Shown: positions 1-6,432, numbered from the stretch's first letter. The stretch: DNA of 10,621 nt from Deltaproteobacteria bacterium (GCA_012271025.1 JAAXHF010000236.1:1-10621), one strand, 5' to 3'. Translations and numbers: made by a program. Notes: generated by a model not told the origin, from the sequence alone.

Positions 1-422
1 CAACCAGCCCGGGCATTGACGTCTCGCCCGCCTGGTCGCCGGACGGACGTCGCCTGGCGTTCTGTTCGAGTCGCAGCGGCGGACCGCAAATTTATATGCT
101 GGACCTCGCTTCGGGAAAGATCCGGCGGGTGACTTTCTCGGGCGCGTATAATACCTCGCCGACCTGGTCGCCCAGGGGGGGGCTGATTGCGTACACGAGC
201 CAATCCCGTGGGATGCGGGTCAAAATCGTCGATATCGCCTCTGGCCGGGAGAGGACGGTGGCGGCCGGGGAGGATCCCTCCTGGTCCCCGGACGGGCGCT
301 ATGTGGTGTTGAGCGCGGCCGGCCGGCTGTGGATTGCCAGCCAGGATGGACGCAGCGTCAAACAATTGACGGCTGGGGGGGGAGATGATACTAGTCCGTC
401 ATGGTCAGCCCGCCTCCAGTGA
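1..422 (+). CDS. tolB: TolB, Tol-Pal system beta-propeller protein (C-terminal part, 5' end outside window)
   Basis: Periplasmic partner of Pal in the Tol-Pal envelope complex. The open frame enters the window in frame 3 and runs to TGA at 420-422, giving about 139 residues, so only the last propeller blades are present. Four blade-type repeats are visible: SPAWSPDGRR, SPTWSPRGG, DPSWSPDGR and a final SPSWSARLQ that closes the protein much as E. coli TolB does. IYMLDLASGKIRRVTFSG followed by YNTSPTWSP is the typical TolB sequence between blades. The blade around DPSWSPDGRYVVLSAAGRLW is somewhat shorter than usual. Two G8 runs (175-182 and 375-382) lie in the gene without breaking the frame. 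Other WD40-like propellers share the repeat, but pal and cpoB directly downstream make TolB the clear choice. Confidence 0.93.
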   Translation, partial: TSPGIDVSPAWSPDGRRLAFCSSRSGGPQIYMLDLASGKIRRVTFSGAYNTSPTWSPRGGLIAYTSQSRGMRVKIVDIASGRERTVAAGEDPSWSPDGRYVVLSAAGRLWIASQDGRSVKQLTAGGGDDTSPSWSARLQ

Positions 423-474
423 GTGGACCGGATCAGCGACATTCAGCAACAAACAATAAGGACTGAGAAGAACG

Positions 475-1041
475 ATGCAGAGCCTCTTTCGGTGGTGTGG
501 ATGGGTGGGGTGCAGCCTGCTTGTTGTGGTGTTCCTCAGCGCGTGTCCAGCTCGACAGTCCCCCCGGACGCCCGACTCTCCACCAGCTCTCACGCCGTCT
601 TCTCAACAGTCCGGATTTGACATGGGCACCGCACCCGACGAGGATCCCCTGTCCGACCCCGGCAGGAGGACGGAGACGATGATTGCGGATGGGCCCCAGG
701 CTGGCGGGGAGTTGCAGGATATTCGTTTTGACTATGATGCCTTCGATCTCTCACCGACCGCCCGAGAAGTCTTGCAGACCAATGCCGACTGGCTGCGCAG
801 GAATCCGACGGCCCGGGTTGAGATCGAGGGCCACTGTGACAATCGGGGAACCGTGGAATACAATCTGGCTCTCGGCTCCGAGCGGGCGCGGTCAGCCTAT
901 GATTACCTCGTCTCTCTTGGCATTGCCTCGGATCGACTGTCGACCATCAGCTATGGAGAAGAAGCTCCTCTGTGCGCCGAGGACTCAGAGGCGTGTTGGC
1001 GGCAAAACCGTCGGGCTCACTTTCTGATCATTAGCCGGTGA
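475..1041 (+). CDS. pal: Pal, peptidoglycan-associated outer-membrane lipoprotein
   Basis: Outer-membrane lipoprotein that binds peptidoglycan and TolB and links the outer membrane to the wall during division. The 188 residues start with a lipoprotein signal (hydrophobic stretch about 11-21, lipobox LSAC, lipidated Cys24). A low-complexity Pro/Ser/Asp-rich linker (25-78) follows, then an OmpA-like domain (about 80-188). The peptidoglycan-binding motif IEGHCDNRGTVEYNLALG (117-134) carries Asp122, and SERARSAYDYL follows. Cys121 sits where Ala or Thr is common. Cys167 and Cys174 lie in PLCAEDSEACWRQNRRAHF, a cysteine-pair variant known from delta-type Pal proteins. The ATG at 475 lies 52 nt after the tolB stop. 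AAGGA at 458-462 is rather far (12 nt) and GAGAAG at 465-470 is nearer but weak. Probably co-transcribed with tolB and cpoB. Confidence 0.95.
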   Translation: MQSLFRWCGWVGCSLLVVVFLSACPARQSPRTPDSPPALTPSSQQSGFDMGTAPDEDPLSDPGRRTETMIADGPQAGGELQDIRFDYDAFDLSPTAREVLQTNADWLRRNPTARVEIEGHCDNRGTVEYNLALGSERARSAYDYLVSLGIASDRLSTISYGEEAPLCAEDSEACWRQNRRAHFLIISR

Positions 1042-1044
1042 CTC

Positions 1045-1842
1045 GTGAGGGGACTCGGATTTTTTGTCGTGCTGCTGCCGCTCCTGGGCGCTTGTGCGAC
1101 GCAGTATGACGTGCAGCGTGCCCAGGAGGGCAGTCAGGTGTTGAGGACCGGCATCGCTAATGTGGAAGCCTCGGTGGCCGATGTGCGCCAGGAGATGGCC
1201 GAACTGAGGGGAACGCTGGAGACGGTCCAGCACCGTCTTGAGCGCGTCGCCCGCGAGCGTACGACGCCCCCGGTTCAGGATCGGCAGGACCTGCAGGAGC
1301 TGGAGGAACGTATCGCCAGGCTGGAACAGGCGGAGCGGAACCGTCCCTCGTTCCCGCCTCAGGAGGCGGTCGCCACCTCGTCTCTGCCGCAGTCCGACGA
1401 AGTGCCGACGGACCCCCTTACCCAACCCCTCCCGGCCCACGAGGTTGAACGGCCACCCGAAATGCTCCGCGAGCAGCAGGAGTACACCCTGGCCCTTGAG
1501 TTGCTGCGGGCTCAAGACTACGAGCAGGCGGTCCAACAGTTCCGGACGTTTCAACGGACCTATCCGGCCTCGGACATGGCCGACGACGCCCTGTACTGGA
1601 TCGGCGAGATCTATTTCATGCAGCGCGATTACAACCGAGCGATTCTGGCGCTGAACGATGTCGTGCTCCAGTACGAGAAGGGCGATAGGCGGCCGGACGC
1701 CTTGGTTCGCCAAGCCGAGGCCTTTCTCGAAATCGGGGATCGGAACTCTCCCCGTCTGATTCTGCGCAAGGTGATGGACGACTATCCCAATTCTGCGGCC
1801 ATCTCCAAAGCTCGGTCTCTGCTCCAGTCCCTGGAACCCTAG
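1045..1842 (+). CDS. cpoB: CpoB/YbgF, Tol-Pal-associated coiled-coil/TPR protein, predicted lipoprotein
   Basis: Envelope protein that coordinates peptidoglycan synthesis with Tol-Pal constriction in E. coli. The 265 residues show a short lipoprotein signal with lipobox LLGAC (Cys17), a coiled-coil region (about 30-100, with DLQELEERIARLEQAER), a Pro-rich linker (about 101-138) and a C-terminal TPR block (about 143-262: EYTLALELLRAQDYEQAVQQF, then ALYWIGEIYFMQRDYNRAI, then a third repeat). That is the YbgF arrangement. The E. coli protein is periplasmic and not lipidated, so the lipobox is a difference. The start is GTG at 1045, only three bases after the pal stop and in the same frame (TGA CTC GTG). 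No upstream start in this frame is possible and any ribosome site lies inside pal, so translational coupling to pal is likely. Confidence 0.9.
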   Translation: MRGLGFFVVLLPLLGACATQYDVQRAQEGSQVLRTGIANVEASVADVRQEMAELRGTLETVQHRLERVARERTTPPVQDRQDLQELEERIARLEQAERNRPSFPPQEAVATSSLPQSDEVPTDPLTQPLPAHEVERPPEMLREQQEYTLALELLRAQDYEQAVQQFRTFQRTYPASDMADDALYWIGEIYFMQRDYNRAILALNDVVLQYEKGDRRPDALVRQAEAFLEIGDRNSPRLILRKVMDDYPNSAAISKARSLLQSLEP

Positions 1843-1876
1843 TGCAGTCCTCCCCCCGGCGTTTGCCCGAGCAGCC

Positions 1877-2800
1877 ATGGAGATCATCCGGCATATCCTG
1901 CGCCAGCCCCGTCTGCCCCACCCAGTCGTGAGCCTGGGAAACTTCGACGGGGTGCATCTCGGCCACCAGACGATTTTGCGCCGGTTGGTCCAGGAGGCCG
2001 AGCGGCGTCGGGGAACGGCACTCGTTGTGACCTTTCATCCCCATCCGCTTTCGGTCCTGCGGCCCGACCGCCCGCTGCCGTTGATTCTGAGCCTGCGCGA
2101 GAAATTAGACTCCCTCGCCCAGCAGGGGGTGCAGCGGGTGGTGCTCCAGCGTTTTTCGCGCGCCTTTTCGCGCCTCGGCCCGGAGGAGTTCGTTGAGCAA
2201 TATCTGGTGCGGGCCATAGGCGTCGAACACGTCGTCATCGGCCATAACTTCAGCTTCGGCCGGGACCGCAGCGGCAGCGCCGAGGCGCTTGAGCGGCTGG
2301 GCCAGCGTTATAATTTCGGAGCTGAGGTGGTCGGGCCGGTCCGGGTGCTGGACCGAACCGTGAGCAGTTCGGCCATTCGGTCGCTGCTGAGCGCGGGCGA
2401 TTTGGACGGGGCCGCCGCGCTCCTGAGCCGCCCCTACACCGTCAGCGGCCGTGTCCAACAAGGCTTTCGGCGCGGACGCACGATCGGCTTTCCGACCGCC
2501 AATCTCCGGCCCCGGGCCGACCTGCTGCTGCCTAACGGCGTCTACGCGGTACGGATCGAGGTGGGCCAGCAGACCCGACTGGCCGGCGTGGCCAATGTCG
2601 GAGTCAACCCGACCTTCGGCCACAATGCGCGGACGGTTGAGGCCCATATCTTTGATTTCTCGGCGGACATCTACGGCCAGCGGCTGCGGGTCGGCTTTGT
2701 TGCCCGACTGCGGGGAGAAAGAAAATTTCCCTCCGTGCCAGACTTGGTCAAGCAAATCCGAGAGGATGCCGAACGTGCGCGTACCCTCTTGGGCCGGTGA
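1877..2800 (+). CDS. ribF: RibF, bifunctional riboflavin kinase / FMN adenylyltransferase
   Basis: Cytoplasmic enzyme that phosphorylates riboflavin to FMN and adenylates FMN to FAD, using ATP for both steps. At 307 residues it has the usual length. The N-terminal adenylyltransferase domain (about 15-170) shows the nucleotidyltransferase motif GNFDGVHLGH (21-30), FHPHP (53-57), IGHNFSFG (121-128) and VSSSAIRSLL (162-171). The C-terminal flavokinase domain (about 185-305) shows GFRRGRTIGFPTANL with PTAN at 206-209, NVGVNPTF (240-247) and VEAHIFDF with the likely catalytic Glu255. The ATG at 1877 follows a 34 nt gap after cpoB and has no strong Shine-Dalgarno sequence. The frame begins with the family-typical run up to GNFDGVHLGH, which supports this start. 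It is followed in the same frame by rluD, 18 nt downstream. In many bacteria ribF instead neighbours truB, rpsO or ileS. Confidence 0.96.
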   Translation: MEIIRHILRQPRLPHPVVSLGNFDGVHLGHQTILRRLVQEAERRRGTALVVTFHPHPLSVLRPDRPLPLILSLREKLDSLAQQGVQRVVLQRFSRAFSRLGPEEFVEQYLVRAIGVEHVVIGHNFSFGRDRSGSAEALERLGQRYNFGAEVVGPVRVLDRTVSSSAIRSLLSAGDLDGAAALLSRPYTVSGRVQQGFRRGRTIGFPTANLRPRADLLLPNGVYAVRIEVGQQTRLAGVANVGVNPTFGHNARTVEAHIFDFSADIYGQRLRVGFVARLRGERKFPSVPDLVKQIREDAERARTLLGR

Positions 2801-2818
2801 GGAGATATCGACGGTCGC

Positions 2819-3814
2819 ATGGCTGGGCAAGCATCATTCCGGCCGGGACAGGTGAGCGGTGTCGATTCGCCGCGACGGTTTGTGATCTCGGCAGAGCACG
2901 GCGGCCAGCGTTTGGATCGGGTCGTCTCCAGCGTCATCGCCGCCACCCGCTCGCAGGCCAAGGTGTTGATCGATCAGGCCCGGGTGATGGTCAACGGCCA
3001 GCCAAAAAAAGCCGGCTACTGCGTCCGGGTAGGCGACACGCTGTGTATCGAGCCCCTACCCGCAGCGCCGACTACGGCGGCTCCCCAGGCTATTCCCTTG
3101 GACGTCTTGTATGAGGATGAGGTTCTCCTGGCGATCAACAAACCTCCGGCCATGGTCGTCCATCCCGCGCCCGGACAGTGGCAGGGGACGGTCGTGAATG
3201 CGCTGTTGTTCCGCTGGGGCTGGCGCGATTCCGGCCACTCGCTGCGGCCCGGTATTCTGCACCGTCTGGACAAAGACACCTCAGGGGTCTTGCTGGTGGC
3301 CAAGGACGAGAGCAGTGCCGAACACCTCGCCCGCCAGTTCCGGGCGCGTCAGGTCCACAAGACCTACGGGGCCGTTGCGGTCGGACGCTTCCGAGCCCAG
3401 ACCGGACGGATTGAGCTGCCGATTGGCCGCCACCCGACTGATCGGAAGAAGATGTCCGTGCAGGCCCGCCACAGCCGGGCTGCGCTGAGCCGTTATCAGG
3501 TTGTGGCCGAGGCCCAAGGGCTGTCCTTTGTCCGTCTGTTCCCCACAACTGGCCGCACCCACCAGCTGCGGGTGCATATGGCGGCGCTTGGCCATCCGCT
3601 CGTCGGGGATCAGGTGTATGGCCCGGCTCAGGCCAGACTGCGTGGAGCACCGGCCGTGGCGCAGACCTTTGGGCGTCAGGCCTTACACGCCGAGGCGATT
3701 CGGTTTTCCCATCCCGTCCAGGGGCGGACGATGACGGTCCGCGCCCCCTATCCGCCGGATATGCGGACCTTGCTGGAGGCGATGGGCGTTTCGGAGACGC
3801 GGCCCGTGAATTGA
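2819..3814 (+). CDS. rluD: RluD/RluA-family 23S rRNA pseudouridine synthase
   Basis: Predicted to isomerise uridines to pseudouridine in 23S rRNA (helix 69 in E. coli RluD). The 331 residues comprise an N-terminal S4 RNA-binding domain (about 28-80, QRLDRVVSSVI to VNGQPKKAG) and the RluA-type catalytic domain (about 95-315). The catalytic motif HRLDKDTSGVLLVAKD (148-163) carries Asp151. FPTTGRTHQLRVHMAALGHP (241-260) and LVGDQVYG (261-268) are the later family motifs. The S4 domain favours RluD or RluC over RluA, but the exact target uridines cannot be read from sequence. The ATG at 2819 has AGGAG at 2800-2804, 14 nt away. An in-frame GTG at 2852 is a possible later start that would keep the S4 domain. 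The stop at 3812-3814 overlaps the -35 box of the putative rho promoter. Confidence 0.92.
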   Translation: MAGQASFRPGQVSGVDSPRRFVISAEHGGQRLDRVVSSVIAATRSQAKVLIDQARVMVNGQPKKAGYCVRVGDTLCIEPLPAAPTTAAPQAIPLDVLYEDEVLLAINKPPAMVVHPAPGQWQGTVVNALLFRWGWRDSGHSLRPGILHRLDKDTSGVLLVAKDESSAEHLARQFRARQVHKTYGAVAVGRFRAQTGRIELPIGRHPTDRKKMSVQARHSRAALSRYQVVAEAQGLSFVRLFPTTGRTHQLRVHMAALGHPLVGDQVYGPAQARLRGAPAVAQTFGRQALHAEAIRFSHPVQGRTMTVRAPYPPDMRTLLEAMGVSETRPVN

Positions 3815-3839
3815 CACTAGGCTGAAGATCAATTACGAT
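3811..3839 (+). promoter_or_regulatory. Putative sigma70-type promoter for rho
   Basis: A perfect -35 hexamer TTGACA (3811-3816) is followed by a 17-nt spacer and a -10 candidate TACGAT (3834-3839; 4 of 6 matches, keeping TA and the final T). The expected transcription start is about 3846. The -35 box overlaps the rluD stop codon. It stands at the left edge of the largest gap in the window, in the right direction for rho. This is read by eye and not tested. Confidence 0.55.
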
Positions 3840-3845
3840 AGGGAC

Positions 3846-4042
3846 AGTTCAGCCCGCACCAGACACGCTCAGATAGATACACAGCAGACCCCCCCGCTCA
3901 CCGCTTTCTCCATCCCTTCCGGTTGAGAACTTTCTCCGTATGGCACACACGGCTTCTGTCCGCCCGGCGGACCTGTCACGACCCGCCGAGGGGAGGACAG
4001 CTTTCTAGATTCGCACATCGCACGCAGTAAAGGGAGAATTTC
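3846..4042 (+). promoter_or_regulatory. rho leader region, C-rich and G-poor (possible Rho-utilisation/autoregulatory segment)
   Basis: About 197 nt of untranslated leader separate the putative start from the rho ATG. Bases 3881-3920 contain 22 C and only 4 G out of 40, against a window where G and C are about equal, and the pyrimidine-rich character continues to about 3935. Such C-over-G RNA is what Rho binds. In E. coli, rho is known to limit its own transcription within its leader. A 6-bp inverted repeat with a 3-nt loop (GTCCGC/GCGGAC, 3958-3972) follows and has no U tract, so it is not an intrinsic terminator. The segment ends in a good ribosome site AGGGAG (4031-4036), 6 nt before the ATG. 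The autoregulatory role is inferred from composition and position. Confidence 0.45.
3940..4008 (+). CDS. Possible 22-codon leader ORF upstream of rho (rhoL-like position), uncertain
   Basis: ATG at 3940-3942 opens a frame of 22 codons ending in TAG at 4006-4008, 34 nt before the rho start. The peptide starts MAHTASVRPADL and ends EGRTAF. No convincing Shine-Dalgarno sequence precedes it, and an ORF this short can occur by chance in high-GC DNA. It is listed only because E. coli rho also has a short leader ORF (rhoL) and this one spans the leader hairpin at 3958-3972. Confidence 0.18.
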   Translation: MAHTASVRPADLSRPAEGRTAF

Positions 4043-5371
4043 ATGGCTCGGTCGGCTGCTCGGCAACAAGAAGTGGAAGAGCCCCGGGATATCCGCATCG
4101 AGGTTGGTGATGAGGATGGCGGGCTGAATCTGAAGACGCTCAAGGAAAAGAAGATCAGTGAGCTGGCGAGAATCGCGCGTGGTTTCAGCGTCGATGGCAC
4201 ATCGGGCTTACGCAAGCAAGACCTCATCTTCTCCATTCTACAGGCCCAGGCCGAGCAGAGCGGCTATATCTACGGTGAGGGGGTGCTGGAGATTCTGTCC
4301 GACGGGTTTGGCTTCCTGCGCTCCCCGGATTACAACTATCTGCCCGGGTCCGACGATATCTACGTCTCTCCGAGTCAGATTCGGCGCTTCAATCTGCGCA
4401 CCGGCGATGTCGTCTCCGGTCAGATTCGTCCGCCCAAAGAGGGCGAGCGCTACTTTGCGCTCCTCAAGGTCGAGGTCATCAACTACGAGGAACCGGAGCG
4501 CGCGCGCGAAAAAATCCTGTTCGATAATTTGACTCCCCTCTACCCCGAGGAGCCCTTGCGGCTCGAATACGACCCCGAGGCGTATACCGGACGGATCATT
4601 GATCTGCTGACTCCGATCGGCAGAGGCCAGCGCGGCCTCATCGTCGCCGCCCCGCGTACCGGGAAGACGATGATGTTGCAGAACATTGCCCAGGGCATTG
4701 TCAACAACCAGAAAGAAGTCATCCTCATCGTGCTGCTGATTGACGAGCGGCCGGAAGAAGTCACCGACATGCAGCGCTCGGTGCACGCCGAGGTCGTCAG
4801 CTCCACGTTTGACGAGCCGGCCACCCGTCACGTCCAGGTGGCCGAGATGGTGATTGAGAAGGCCAAGCGTCTCGTCGAGCACGGCAAAGACGTGGTGATT
4901 CTGCTCGACAGCATCACCCGCCTGGCTCGGGCCTACAACTCGGTCGTTCCGCCCAGCGGCAAGCTGCTGTCGGGTGGGATGGACGCCAACGCCCTGCGCG
5001 GTCCCAAGAAATTTTTTGGCGCGGCCCGGAATATCGAAGACGGCGGCAGCCTGACCATTCTCGGCACCGCCCTGATTGATACCGGCAGCCGTATGGATGA
5101 GGTCATCTTTGAAGAGTTCAAGGGCACCGGGAATATGGAAATTCACCTGGACCGACGCCTGATGGACAAGCGCATTTTTCCGGCGGTCGATATCAATCGT
5201 TCCGGCACCCGCAAGGAAGAACTGCTGCTGACCAAAGAGGTGTTGAACCGGATTTGGATTCTGCGCAAACTGCTCTCGCAGCTCAATACCGTCGAGGCCA
5301 TGGAATTTCTGATGGACAAGATAGAGGGCACGAAAGATAATGTCGAATTCCTGCAATCGATGAACCAGTAG
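4043..5371 (+). CDS. rho: Transcription termination factor Rho
   Basis: Hexameric RNA-dependent ATPase that loads on C-rich nascent RNA and releases it from RNA polymerase. The 442 residues start with an acidic extension of about 29 residues absent from E. coli Rho (419 residues). The Rho N-terminal domain follows (about 30-72), then the cold-shock-like RNA-binding domain (about 75-150, [21 protein letters not shown]) and the RecA-type ATPase (about 180-420). The P-loop is VAAPRTGKT (201-209, Lys208); E. coli has VAPPKAGKT. The catalytic-Glu region is [15 protein letters not shown] (231-245), Walker B is [17 protein letters not shown] (283-299), and the Q/R-loop regions are [17 protein letters not shown] and [13 protein letters not shown]. 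It has its own promoter candidate and an AGGGAG ribosome site 6 nt upstream. It is not followed by rpmE, a common neighbour elsewhere. Confidence 0.98.
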   Translation: MARSAARQQEVEEPRDIRIEVGDEDGGLNLKTLKEKKISELARIARGFSVDGTSGLRKQDLIFSILQAQAEQSGYIYGEGVLEILSDGFGFLRSPDYNYLPGSDDIYVSPSQIRRFNLRTGDVVSGQIRPPKEGERYFALLKVEVINYEEPERAREKILFDNLTPLYPEEPLRLEYDPEAYTGRIIDLLTPIGRGQRGLIVAAPRTGKTMMLQNIAQGIVNNQKEVILIVLLIDERPEEVTDMQRSVHAEVVSSTFDEPATRHVQVAEMVIEKAKRLVEHGKDVVILLDSITRLARAYNSVVPPSGKLLSGGMDANALRGPKKFFGAARNIEDGGSLTILGTALIDTGSRMDEVIFEEFKGTGNMEIHLDRRLMDKRIFPAVDINRSGTRKEELLLTKEVLNRIWILRKLLSQLNTVEAMEFLMDKIEGTKDNVEFLQSMNQ

Positions 5372-5384
5372 ACGTTGCGTCTGT

Positions 5385-5405
5385 GCCCGCCGAGGGGGCG
5401 ATTTT
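5385..5405 (+). terminator. Weak intrinsic-terminator candidate after rho
   Basis: GCCC (5385-5388) can pair with GGGC (5396-5399), with a possible extra C-G pair inside beyond a mismatch, and ATTTT follows at 5401-5405. The stem is short and only four T residues follow, so termination would be inefficient. It lies 13 nt after the rho stop and about 27 nt before the putative rpsB -35 box, which is a sensible place for one. Confidence 0.25.
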
Positions 5406-5431
5406 CCGTCCCAATCGGCTCTGGGCGCGCG

Positions 5432-5460
5432 TTGCAAAGCCCCCCCCCATTTGCTACAAC
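5432..5460 (+). promoter_or_regulatory. Putative extended -10 sigma70-type promoter for rpsB-tsf operon
   Basis: TTGCAA (5432-5437, -35) and TACAAC (5455-5460, -10) are separated by exactly 17 nt. A TG one base before the -10 (5452-5453) gives the extended -10 pattern TGC-TACAAC. The spacer contains a run of nine C (5440-5448). The expected start is near 5467, leaving a short leader of about 45 nt before the rpsB ATG. That leader carries the 8-base direct repeat TCTCGCAC at 5461-5468 and 5483-5490. Read by eye only. Confidence 0.55.
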
Positions 5461-5511
5461 TCTCGCACCGCAGAGCGCGACATCTCGCACAGTCAGAGGA
5501 AGGTAGGATTC

Positions 5512-6432
5512 ATGACCGATATCACAATCAAGCAGTTGCTTGAGGCCGGGGTCCATTTTGGCCACCAGACCAGCCGCTGGAATCCCAAGATGAAGCCGTA
5601 TATTTTTGGTGCCCGTAACGGGATCCACATCATCGACCTGCAACAGACCGTCGGCATGCTGCGTGAAGTGGCGAACTTTGTCTCGGAGTTGGTTGCCGAC
5701 GGCGGTCATATTCTGTTTGTCGGCACGAAAAAACAGGCCCAGGACGTCGTGCGGGAAGAGGCCGAACGATGCGGGATGTACTACGTCAACAATCGCTGGC
5801 CGGGCGGGATGCTGACCAATTTCCAGACGATCAAGAAGTCCATTGAACGGCTGAAAAAGCTCGATGAAATGCTCGACACCCCCTCAATCAACGAGGCGCT
5901 GACCAAAAAGGAACTGTTGGGCATCGGCCGCGAGCGAGACAAGCTGATGGTGACCCTGGGCGGCATCAAGAACATGCGCAAGCTGCCGGACGCCATGTTT
6001 GTCGTGGACACCAAAAAAGAAGAAATTTCGGTCCGGGAGGCGAACAAGCTCGGGATTCCGGTCGTGGCTGCGGTTGATACCAACTGTGACCCGGATACGA
6101 TCAGCCACAAGGTGCCGGGCAACGATGACGCGATCCGGGCCATCCGACTGTTTACCAGCGCGGTGGCTGAAGCGGCGCTTGAGGGCCGGGCTCAGCTTGA
6201 GGAGCGCCAGCAGGCCGAGGAAAAAGACACGGCTGAGACGGCCGTTGCCGAGCCCGTGAGTGGCGCAGGCGAGGCCGAGGCTGCCAAAGCGGCTGCCGAG
6301 CCCGCGGCCGCCACCACCCCGGAGCCCGCGGCCGCCACCACCCCGGAGCCCGCTCCCGCCACCGCACAGGCGGCTCCAAGCCCCTCGGCCGAGCAGACCG
6401 ATGAGGCCGAGGAAGACGGAGGTGACGAGTGA
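5512..6432 (+). CDS. rpsB: Small ribosomal subunit protein S2 with long Ala/Pro/Glu-rich C-terminal tail
   Basis: Component of the 30S subunit, bound near the head-platform junction. The 306 residues contain the complete S2 fold (about 1-228): [20 protein letters not shown] (4-23), [20 protein letters not shown] (24-43), [15 protein letters not shown] (93-107) and [20 protein letters not shown] (189-208). E. coli S2 has 241 residues. The extra part (about 229-306) is a low-complexity acidic Ala/Pro/Thr/Glu tail with an 8-residue tandem repeat, ending in EAEEDGGDE. The ATG at 5512 is preferred because [19 protein letters not shown] is the conserved S2 start and AGGAAGG (about 5497-5503) lies just upstream. 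The frame is open back to 5383, but that part looks non-coding and carries the promoter. The TGA overlaps the tsf GTG start. Confidence 0.97.
   Translation: MTDITIKQLLEAGVHFGHQTSRWNPKMKPYIFGARNGIHIIDLQQTVGMLREVANFVSELVADGGHILFVGTKKQAQDVVREEAERCGMYYVNNRWPGGMLTNFQTIKKSIERLKKLDEMLDTPSINEALTKKELLGIGRERDKLMVTLGGIKNMRKLPDAMFVVDTKKEEISVREANKLGIPVVAAVDTNCDPDTISHKVPGNDDAIRAIRLFTSAVAEAALEGRAQLEERQQAEEKDTAETAVAEPVSGAGEAEAAKAAAEPAAATTPEPAAATTPEPAPATAQAAPSPSAEQTDEAEEDGGDE
6298..6369 (+). repeat. 24-bp in-frame tandem repeat in the rpsB tail (2 perfect copies plus 1 degenerate)
   Basis: Two identical 24-bp units lie head to tail at 6298-6321 and 6322-6345. Each begins GAGCCCGCGGCCGCC and encodes EPAAATTP. 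A third diverged unit (6346-6369) encodes EPAPATAQ. The repeat is in phase with the rpsB codons, so a gain or loss of units would change tail length without a frameshift. Confidence 0.9.
6418..6425 (+). promoter_or_regulatory. Strong Shine-Dalgarno sequence for tsf inside the 3' end of rpsB
   Basis: GGAGGTGA is a near-perfect complement of the 16S rRNA 3' end. Its GGAGG core ends 6 nt before the GTG at 6429. It decides in favour of this GTG as the tsf start over the ATG at 6450, which has no comparable site. Confidence 0.7.

Noticed and set aside
985..1887. Antisense ORF (300 codons) opposite cpoB
   Set aside because: It covers cpoB completely on the opposite strand, has no family motif and no ribosome site. 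The cpoB lipobox, coiled coil and TPRs are clear on the + strand.
3958..3972. Hairpin GTCCGC/GCGGAC in the rho leader as an intrinsic terminator
   Set aside because: No U tract follows the stem, so intrinsic termination is unlikely. Kept only as part of the leader.
4238..5437. Long antisense ORF (399 codons) opposite rho
   Set aside because: It is a shadow of rho caused by high GC and codon bias. It has no recognisable domain and is His/Gln/Asp-rich in the way complementary reading frames often are, while rho is certain on the other strand.
5383..5511. Upstream extension of rpsB to a GTG at 5383 (349 residues)
   Set aside because: The added 43 residues do not resemble S2 and overlap the promoter, leader and ribosome site. 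The conserved S2 start is at 5512.
6298..6369. Tandem repeat as a CRISPR array or transposon end
   Set aside because: The units are contiguous without spacers and are in phase with rpsB codons, so this is a coding microduplication.
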